Assembly (NCBI GenBank): GCA_963662645.2 | Contig: OY759762.1 | Coordinates: 1,736,001 to 1,800,000 of the forward strand | DNA: 64,000 bases | Reading direction: 5' to 3' | From: Aldehydirespirator sp963662645 | GTDB lineage: Bacteria; Actinomycetota; Acidimicrobiia; Acidimicrobiales; Aldehydirespiratoraceae | Shown here: piece by piece, positions 58,160 to 64,000 of the stretch | Position numbering within the stretch: position 1 is the first letter of the stretch | How the letters are laid out: every line of letters begins with the position of its first letter | Notes under the pieces: model-generated | What the model saw: the letters and a program-made list of their open reading frames with translations, nothing else | What the model was told of the DNA's origin: nothing | Database searches by the model: none | Translations under genes and position numbers: made by a program

Positions 58160-59637
58160 GATCCGGCCTCCGGCCATTCGGCGCCATGAGGCCCCGGAGT
58201 CTCGGCCAGGCAGCGCAGCACCATGGATCGGGCCCGCTCCCAGTCGTAGTTGCGGTACAGGCGGCCCTGGACCACCGACCCCGATCCGGCGTAGAACATC
58301 TCGTACTGGAAGTGCCGGCTGGCGAACTCGGAGCCGATGGCGTCCCACACCAGCTTCAGCAGCGCCACCCGGTGCTCGGCGTCCACATCGGGCCAGCGCA
58401 CGAACCGCTCGAGGTCGGCCCGCGTCACCGGGTCGTCCCAGGCACTCACCGACGACGGCACCTGGATGGTGGTCCCGCCGGTGAGTTCCCGCAGGGCGTA
58501 GGTGATGTCCCGGTACAGCGCCGGTTGCAGCGTCATGGCCGCGTACAGCATCTCGGGATCGGGCCGGGCCACGCCGTTGCCGTCGATGGCGGCGTTGTAC
58601 TCCCCCGCCAGCACCATCCCGTGGGGGACCGATGCGTCGGCGGCCACCCGGGCCAGCGCCAGCTGGAAGTTCCGGTCGGCGGCCTGGCCCGACCATTCGG
58701 CCAGCTGCGACGCCAGCCCGGCCAGGAACCTCATCTTCACCGCGTAGCGGATCTGGGCCTGGGTGTTTCCCAGGACGTGGGCGGGGGTGCGGTTGAACTG
58801 GGCGAAGGTGATGTCACGGTCGCGGTCGACGAACACGTGCTCGGCGGGCACGTCCACATCGTCGAACACCACCAGCGCGTCGGTCTCGTCGTAGACGGCC
58901 GAAAGCGGGTAGTCGCCCGCCGCGGTGACGTCGCGGCCGTAGGGCCGGCGGGGGTAGATGCGCAGCCGGGGGTGGTTCACCGGGATCGCCACCGACAGGC
59001 CGTAGTCGTCGGCGCCGGGAGGCAACGGCTGGATGGAGCTGACGAACAGGTAGTCCGACATGAGCGTGCCCGTCCCGAGCATCTGCGCGCCCCTCACCAC
59101 CACCCCGTCGTCGCCGGAGCGGGCGATCGAGGCGTAGAGATGGTCCTCGTACTGCTCGTGGGGGCCCTTCGACCGGTCGATCTGGGGATGGATGATGGTG
59201 TAGGTGACGTAGAGGTCATCGTCCCGGGCCCGCTCGTAGAAGCGCTGCACGTTCTCGGCGTAGCGGTCGCCGGCCTTGGCGAAGGTGTCGAGAGAGCCCG
59301 AGAAGCCGGCGAAGAAGGAGGCCACATGGTCGGGGGACCGGCCCAGATAGCCGAAGCTCAGCTCCGACCAAGCCTCGATGGCCAGCCGGCGGCGGCGCAG
59401 GTCCTCCACCGAGCGGGGCACCAGCCAGCTCAGGTTGACCGGGCGCCCGTCGGTGGGCGACTCGTAGGTCATGAGCCCGCGGTTGGCCGGTTCGGCCGCG
59501 AAGTCGTAGAGCCGGGCCACGGTGCGCACGCCCGCGGCGAAGGCCGGATGGGAGGTGACGTCGTCGACCGGTTCGCCGTCGAGGATCACGTTGCGCCCGT
59601 CTCGCAGAGACTCGACGTAGCTGTCCCCTGTGCGCAT
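58156..59637 (-). CDS. hpaB: HpaB-type flavin-dependent monooxygenase
   Basis: 493 residues of the 4-hydroxyphenylacetate 3-hydroxylase/PvcC large-component family: SYVESLRDGRNVILDGEPVDDVTSHPAF, FMTYESPTDG-like segment, SWLVPRSVEDLRRRR, and late TGGTTIQVPSS near the FAD site. Adds hydroxyl groups to phenols using FADH2 from a separate reductase; the flavin reductase at 61571-62068 is a candidate supplier. First gene of the minus operon; GGAGG before the ATG. Confidence 0.88.
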   Translation of the reverse strand: MRTGDSYVESLRDGRNVILDGEPVDDVTSHPAFAAGVRTVARLYDFAAEPANRGLMTYESPTDGRPVNLSWLVPRSVEDLRRRRLAIEAWSELSFGYLGRSPDHVASFFAGFSGSLDTFAKAGDRYAENVQRFYERARDDDLYVTYTIIHPQIDRSKGPHEQYEDHLYASIARSGDDGVVVRGAQMLGTGTLMSDYLFVSSIQPLPPGADDYGLSVAIPVNHPRLRIYPRRPYGRDVTAAGDYPLSAVYDETDALVVFDDVDVPAEHVFVDRDRDITFAQFNRTPAHVLGNTQAQIRYAVKMRFLAGLASQLAEWSGQAADRNFQLALARVAADASVPHGMVLAGEYNAAIDGNGVARPDPEMLYAAMTLQPALYRDITYALRELTGGTTIQVPSSVSAWDDPVTRADLERFVRWPDVDAEHRVALLKLVWDAIGSEFASRHFQYEMFYAGSGSVVQGRLYRNYDWERARSMVLRCLAETPGPHGAEWPEAGS

Positions 59638-59686
59638 CCGTCCTCCGTCAGACCCATAGGCGCGCCGGGTACCGGCCCGACTGCCG

Positions 59687-59720
59687 GTCAGATTGTCTGA
59701 CAACCTGCCTGCGCTGTCAA
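59687..59720 (-). promoter_or_regulatory. hpaB operon promoter with FadR-type operator
   Basis: On the minus strand TTGACA (plus 59715-59720), 17-bp spacer and GACAAT (plus 59692-59697) form a good sigma70-like promoter about 48 bp of leader before hpaB. TTGTCTGACAA (59693-59703) fits the FCD-GntR consensus TNGTNNNACNA and lies inside the 15-bp palindrome GTCAGATTGTCTGAC (59687-59701) over the -10 box, a repressing position. Confidence 0.65.
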
Positions 59721-59740
59721 ACTGTCGGAGTGAGGATCGC

Positions 59741-60955
59741 GTGAGGCTTGCACTGGGCCAGTTGGCCGAGACGCTCAGAAACCCCAACTTCCGCCGCTAC
59801 GCCAGCGCCCAGTTCCTGCACGGCGCCGGCATGTGGGCCCACCACCTCGCCGAGGTGTGGCTGGTGTATGAGCTCACCGGCAAGGCACTCGCGGTGGGTC
59901 TCACTGTCGCGGTTCGGTCGGGTCTGGCCGTCGTTCTTGCCCCGCTGGCGGGAACACTGGCCGACCGCATGGACCGGCGCATGCTGCTGGCCTCCACCCA
60001 GGCCTCCAAAGCTGTCGTGGCCAGCGGGCTGGCAGTTGTTGCGCTGACGATGGGCGAGGATCTCCCGCTGGCAGTGCTGTTCGGAGCCATCACGGTGCTG
60101 GGCGTGATCGGCGCCCTCGACACCCCGCTGCGACGGGCCTTCGTGCGCGATGTGGTAGTCGCCGACGGCGTCGACCGGGCGGCCCGGCTGCACACCTCGG
60201 TGATGTCGGTGGGCCGGTTCCTGGGAAGCGGTGCTGCCTGGCTCTTCCTGAGCTTGGCCTTGCCATGGGCCTGCTTCGCGGTCAACGGAACGACCTCGCT
60301 GCTCGCCTCGATGCTGGTGCTTCGGGTGGTTCCCACCACCGCTACCGTGTCAGCCGAGGCCCGGGCGGCCGGGGGACGGGTGCTCGGCTACCTGATGCGC
60401 ACGCCGACGGTGACGATCCCGCTGGCCCTGCTGTGCTCATTCACCTTGTTCGGCTGGAACCTGGCGGTGCTGCTTCCGGTGATCGCCGACAAACAGTTGG
60501 AGAGCGGGGCGGGCACGTTCGCGATCCTGGCCCAGGTCATGGCCGTCGGCAGCCTCATCGGCTCGGTGATGATGGCGGCATCGAAGCTGGAAGGCGTGCG
60601 CAGCCTGGCGATCCTGCTGGCGGTGTTCAGCGCAACCATGGTCCCGCTGGCTGTGGTGAACCACCTCATCGCCGGGATTGCGGTCATCTTCGTGGTAGGC
60701 ACCTTCGGCGGCGGGTACTTGAGCCTGTCCAACGGATCGGTGCAGACCGCGGCCGATCCGCGCCTACAGGGCCGGGTGTCCGCGGTGTACGGGGTGGTCT
60801 TCGTGGGGGCCCGCGCCGTCGGCGGTCCCATCCTGGGCTGGATGGTGGACGCCTTCGGCAGCCGCACCGCCCTGGTCACAGTGGGAGCAGTCACCGCAGC
60901 CTGCGCCGGCCTGGGCCTCCTAGCCGCCACCAGAAGCCGTCTGTCAAGCAGATAG
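59741..60955 (+). CDS. MFS exporter
   Basis: 404 residues from GTG 59741 (GAGG 7 bp upstream). Eleven to twelve membrane segments, the loop 2-3 motif GTLADRMDRRMLLA and the EntS/MFS_3-like start LRNPNFRRYASAQFLHGAGMW. Divergent from the hpaB operon across the operator region, so the GntR protein may control both; it may expel a toxic intermediate. Confidence 0.85.
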   Translation: MRLALGQLAETLRNPNFRRYASAQFLHGAGMWAHHLAEVWLVYELTGKALAVGLTVAVRSGLAVVLAPLAGTLADRMDRRMLLASTQASKAVVASGLAVVALTMGEDLPLAVLFGAITVLGVIGALDTPLRRAFVRDVVVADGVDRAARLHTSVMSVGRFLGSGAAWLFLSLALPWACFAVNGTTSLLASMLVLRVVPTTATVSAEARAAGGRVLGYLMRTPTVTIPLALLCSFTLFGWNLAVLLPVIADKQLESGAGTFAILAQVMAVGSLIGSVMMAASKLEGVRSLAILLAVFSATMVPLAVVNHLIAGIAVIFVVGTFGGGYLSLSNGSVQTAADPRLQGRVSAVYGVVFVGARAVGGPILGWMVDAFGSRTALVTVGAVTAACAGLGLLAATRSRLSSR

Positions 60956-61003
60956 AACAGTCAAGAGATCCGATTCCATCGACAAGCCAGGAGGGAGATT
61001 CCT

Positions 61004-61453
61004 ATGCTCACTCAGGGACTCGACCATGTGGCCGTGATCACCAACGACTCCGACCGGCTCCAGGCCTTCTACATCGAGATGTTCGGGGCCACCGTGGAGT
61101 TCGACGGCGAGGAGTTCCCCGGAGGGCCTCGCATGACCGTCATCAACATCGGCCCGGCCACCGAGCTGAACGTCTTCGAGATCGACGGCAACGAGCAGGC
61201 CGGCCACCAGACGCCGATGTTCGGTCGGGGCCGGCTCGACCACATCGGCCTGCACGCGGCCAGCCTCGAAGACTTCAACGAGATCCGCTCCAGGCTCACG
61301 GCGGCCGGCGCCACCGACGGAACGGTCACCGACTTCGGCCGCAAGCTCAGCCTGTTCTTCCGCGACCCCGACGCAATGGAGTGCGAGGTGCTCGTGTCCA
61401 ACCCCGAGCCTGGCCAAGTCCCCATAGGCAGCGCCTCCCACTTGTACTCGTAG
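61004..61453 (+). CDS. VOC-family (glyoxalase/bleomycin-resistance fold) protein
   Basis: 149 residues with two beta-alpha-beta-beta-beta units: LDHVAVITNDSDRLQAFYIEMFGATV and LDHIGLHAASLEDFNEIRSRL, and metal-type residues H8 and a C-terminal Glu in AMECEVL. The fold serves dioxygenases, isomerases and lyases. GGAGGGAG before the ATG. Possibly an aromatic-ring-cleavage or isomerase accessory for the neighbouring operon. Confidence 0.82.
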   Translation: MLTQGLDHVAVITNDSDRLQAFYIEMFGATVEFDGEEFPGGPRMTVINIGPATELNVFEIDGNEQAGHQTPMFGRGRLDHIGLHAASLEDFNEIRSRLTAAGATDGTVTDFGRKLSLFFRDPDAMECEVLVSNPEPGQVPIGSASHLYS

Positions 61454-61570
61454 CGAGCCGCCTGCCAGTGACACGGTGCCGCCCGTAGCCGCGGTCAAGG
61501 AAGTTTTCGGGATCACCTCACATCTTGCGGCGATACGAGTCTGAAGCCGTCGCGAGTTGTGCGTTAAGCC

Positions 61571-62068
61571 TCAGTGGCGTTTGACGCCTCCGTATTTCAT
61601 GCGGGTGTCGCTCATGGAGGCTGAGCGGGCCTCGTCCGCCTGGATGGCACCGTCGACTAGCTCGCCCACGAAGAGCGTGTGGGTGCCTAGGTCGATGGCG
61701 TGGCGCACCTCGCAGTCCATCCAGGCGATGGCCTCGGTGAACACCGGGGCGCCGGTGGTCGCCTCGCGCACCTCCCGGCCGTTGAGGGTTCCGTCGGCGT
61801 AGGTGGCGGGCTTGGAGAACTTGACGAACACCCGCGTGTCCTCGGCGTTCCACAGATTCACGGTGAACGAGCCCCCCTCGGAGATGAGGCGGTGCGTCAC
61901 CGCCGTATTGTCCACCCCCACACCTATGAGCACCGGCTCCATCGACAACTGCGTGATCCAGCTTGCGGTCATACCGTTGCGCTCGGACCCTGAGCGCGAC
62001 CCGATCAGCGCCAGAGCGTTGGGGATCTTCCAGGTGAGCCGGTTCACGAGCTGGTCGTCGAGTGCCAT
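61571..62068 (-). CDS. Flavin reductase family protein
   Basis: 165 residues of the FMN-binding split-barrel flavin reductase type: LTWKIPNALALIGSRSGSERNGMTASWITQLSMEPVLIGVGVDNTAVTHRLI, NLWNAEDTRVFVKFSK and the later HAIDLGTHTLFVGELVDG. Would provide reduced flavin to a two-component monooxygenase such as HpaB; it is not in the operon, so the pairing is inference. Confidence 0.85.
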   Translation of the reverse strand: MALDDQLVNRLTWKIPNALALIGSRSGSERNGMTASWITQLSMEPVLIGVGVDNTAVTHRLISEGGSFTVNLWNAEDTRVFVKFSKPATYADGTLNGREVREATTGAPVFTEAIAWMDCEVRHAIDLGTHTLFVGELVDGAIQADEARSASMSDTRMKYGGVKRH

Positions 62069-62089
62069 GACCTCACCCTATCCGGGGTC

Positions 62090-62932
62090 GTGATGCGCCT
62101 CCGAGCGCTCCCTCCTGAGGCTCTGTTCATGGTCGGGGCGATCTCGCAGTACCTGGGCGCGGCCGTCGCCGCCACGCTGTTCGACCAGTTGGCCCCGAGC
62201 GGGGTGGCCTTGCTCCGGGTACTGGGCGCGGGCGCCATGATCGTACTGCTGCGACGCTCGTGGCGCCGTCGCTGGGAGCGGGCCGTGCTGGTCCGGGCCG
62301 CAGCCTTCGGGGTGTCGTTGGCCGCCATGAACCTGTGCTTCTACCTGGCCATGGACAGACTGCCACTCGGCAACGCGGTCGCCATCGAGTTCACCGGACC
62401 GGTGGTAGTGGCCGCGCTCGGGGCCCGCTCCCTTCGTTCGTCGGGGGCTCTGGTGCTGGCCATCGCCGGTGTGCTGGTGCTGGCCGGAGTTGAGGCCGAG
62501 GGCACCGCGGCCGGGGTGGGGTTCGCGCTGCTAGCCGCGGCGTTTTGGGCTGGCTACATCCTGCTGGGCCACCGGGTTGCTCGCAGCCCGGCCTCGGTGG
62601 ACGGGCTGGGGATCGGCATGCTGGTCGGAGCGGTGGCCATCAGCGGATTCGGCGTGTCCGCGGTGGGCGGTGCGCTGGACGCCCCGCTGGTGCTCGCCCT
62701 GGGCGTGGCCACCGGAATCCTGTCGAACGTGATCCCCTACCGGATCGACCAGACGGTCATGCGCCGGGTGGACCCGCACCGTTTCGCTCTGCTCCAGGCG
62801 ATCCTGCCGGCGACCGCGACGGTGGTGGGACTGGCCACCCTAGCCCAGGTGCCCAGCGGCCAGGAACTGCTAGGCATCGGCCTGGTGATAGTGGCTATCG
62901 CCGGCAGCCGCCCCGCCGCTACGTCGAATTAG
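62090..62932 (+). CDS. EamA-family transporter (DMT superfamily)
   Basis: 280 residues from GTG 62090 (ATG 62093 equally likely), about ten membrane segments as two EamA repeats; RhtA-like features include FYLAMDRLPLGNAVAIEFTGPVVVA and LLQAILPATATVVGLATL. Members export amino acids or metabolites. Divergent from the flavin reductase gene with 21 bp between starts. Confidence 0.85.
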   Translation: MMRLRALPPEALFMVGAISQYLGAAVAATLFDQLAPSGVALLRVLGAGAMIVLLRRSWRRRWERAVLVRAAAFGVSLAAMNLCFYLAMDRLPLGNAVAIEFTGPVVVAALGARSLRSSGALVLAIAGVLVLAGVEAEGTAAGVGFALLAAAFWAGYILLGHRVARSPASVDGLGIGMLVGAVAISGFGVSAVGGALDAPLVLALGVATGILSNVIPYRIDQTVMRRVDPHRFALLQAILPATATVVGLATLAQVPSGQELLGIGLVIVAIAGSRPAATSN

Positions 62933-62951
62933 CGCGCCGGGTCGCGGCCGT

Positions 62952-62957
62952 TACGGT
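62952..62957 (+). promoter_or_regulatory. -10 box of leaderless amidohydrolase gene
   Basis: TACGGT ends 7 bp before the ATG at 62965, and no ribosome-binding site is present. Confidence 0.4.
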
Positions 62958-62964
62958 TGAGCCC

Positions 62965-64000
62965 ATGATCTTCAGCCACGGGACGGTCATCACGATGAAC
63001 CCGAGCCGGGAGATAATCGAGGACGGCGCGCTGGTGGTCTCCGGCGACCGCATCGCGGCGGTGGGCAAGAGCTCGGAGTTGCGCAGCCGCTATCCCGACG
63101 CCGATGAGGTCGATGTCAAAGGCCACATCGTGATGCCAGGGCTGATCGACACCCATGTGCACCTGGCCCAGACCATGCTGCGAGGCGTCTCGGAGGGAAA
63201 GCGGCTCCCCGACTTCTCGAGTTGGCTGTTCGCCCGCATCTTCCCGCTGCAGGGCTCCTACAGCGAAGCTGACGCGGCCGCCAGCGCCCGCCTGGGCGTC
63301 CTGGAGATGCTCAAGTCGGGAACCACGGGGTTCGTGGAGTGCCTACTGGCCGAGCGCTACGGCTTCGACGGGATCGCGGAGGTGTGCGTGGAATCGGGCA
63401 TCAGAGCCGCCCTCGGCAAGGTGGCCATGGCCGTCAGCCCCGAGACCCGCGACGAGCTGGGCTGGCACCACGGCATGTGGCAGACCCGGGAGTCCTCCAT
63501 AGCGCAGACCCTCGAGGCCCACGATCGCTGGGATGGCGCCGGCGACGGCCGGCTCCAAGTGTGGTTCGGGTGCCGGTCGGCCGAGCCGGCCTGCGATCTG
63601 TCGCTCTACGACGAGGTGTCGGAGCTGGCCCGGGCCCGCGACATGGGCATCACCGTCCACCTAGCCGAGATGCCCTCCGACAATGACTTCGCCCGGAGCC
63701 TCGGATTCCGCAGCCACGTCGAGCTTGCCCACGGCCACGGGCTTCTAGGTCCCCGCAGCGTTCTGGCCCATTGCACCGTGGCCGACGACGAGGACCACCG
63801 GCTGTTGGCCTCCACCGGCACGTCGGTGTCGCACAACCCGGCCAACAACGCCTCCGCAGCCTGGGGTCCGGCCGCGGTGACCGACATGCTCGAAGCCGGA
63901 GTCAACGTCGCGCTGGGCTGCGATGCCGCTCCGTCCAACGCCAATCTCGACCTGCTGCGGGATATGCGCATCGCCTGCCATTCGGCCCGGCAGCGGGCCG
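62965..64000 (+). CDS. Amidohydrolase (TrzA/MTA-SAH deaminase-like), partial
   Basis: At least 345 residues, cut by the window end. Metal-dependent TIM-barrel hydrolase: GLIDTHVHL (HxH), TVHLAEM (His/Glu), VLAHCTV and LGCDAAPSN (metal Asp) in family order. This group includes S-adenosylhomocysteine/MTA deaminases, atrazine-type chlorohydrolases and guanine deaminases; the AtzA-like SAH deaminase is the nearest feel, but the substrate cannot be told. Confidence 0.85.
   Translation, partial: MIFSHGTVITMNPSREIIEDGALVVSGDRIAAVGKSSELRSRYPDADEVDVKGHIVMPGLIDTHVHLAQTMLRGVSEGKRLPDFSSWLFARIFPLQGSYSEADAAASARLGVLEMLKSGTTGFVECLLAERYGFDGIAEVCVESGIRAALGKVAMAVSPETRDELGWHHGMWQTRESSIAQTLEAHDRWDGAGDGRLQVWFGCRSAEPACDLSLYDEVSELARARDMGITVHLAEMPSDNDFARSLGFRSHVELAHGHGLLGPRSVLAHCTVADDEDHRLLASTGTSVSHNPANNASAAWGPAAVTDMLEAGVNVALGCDAAPSNANLDLLRDMRIACHSARQRA

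Overview
The window is a high-GC chromosomal segment from an actinobacterium. Evidence: a WhiB-type [4Fe-4S] regulator, an F420-type luciferase-like oxidoreductase, many GTG starts, 4-bp start/stop overlaps, many apparently leaderless genes (a TANNNT hexamer 6-8 bp before the start codon) and lipoproteins with acidic Thr/Pro/Ala stalks. The style resembles marine or uncultured Acidimicrobiia, but that placement is inference.

Layout. 1-5.2 kb: deoC, then a polyamine-type ABC operon (potABCD-like). 5.3-12 kb: housekeeping and accessory genes: enoyl-CoA hydratase, GCS2-type glutamate-cysteine ligase, an odd fusion of a 2Fe-2S subunit with a shortened molybdopterin subunit, a HigBA-like toxin-antitoxin pair, and divergent Fe-S assembly genes (erpA, mrp). 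12-16.5 kb: minus-strand genes for an SH3-domain coiled-coil membrane protein, an LLM oxidoreductase, a nitroreductase-SRPBCC fusion and FxsA. 16.6-21.7 kb: selA and selB with a double-M23 peptidase lipoprotein gene wedged between them; a 60-bp tandem repeat lies upstream. 21.7-24.6 kb: whiB, nfeD, a STAS protein divergent from a receiver protein, and tRNA-Pro(CGG).

24.6-42.2 kb is an accessory, defence-rich region of mixed and partly lower GC next to the tRNA. It holds a split transposase made of overlapping genes, a DUF1883-TIR protein, a three-gene unit with an Mrr-like nuclease domain, an OLD-type ATPase/TOPRIM nuclease, VapBC, a NotI-like restriction-modification pair with a vsr remnant, an HTH-nucleotidyltransferase, an HNH endonuclease and several broken genes (IS256-type remnant, a remnant C-terminus, a nonsense-interrupted ORF).

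43.5-59.6 kb is the most striking region: about 14 recognisable genes plus two mini-ORFs run on the minus strand, mostly with 1-11 bp overlaps. They encode HpaB-type flavin monooxygenase, UbiD decarboxylase (frameshifted here), an FCD-GntR regulator, an amidohydrolase, a GlcG/HbpS protein, a complete peptide-type ABC importer (A-B-C-D-F), RidA, gamma-glutamyltransferase, an M24-fold protein, a cupin and DUF2848. A sigma70-like promoter with a FadR-type operator over its -10 box lies in front of hpaB. I read this as one regulated uptake-and-catabolism programme for an unidentified aromatic or amide/peptide-like compound. 59.7-64 kb: divergent MFS exporter, VOC protein, flavin reductase (possible FADH2 supplier for HpaB), EamA exporter and an amidohydrolase cut by the window end.
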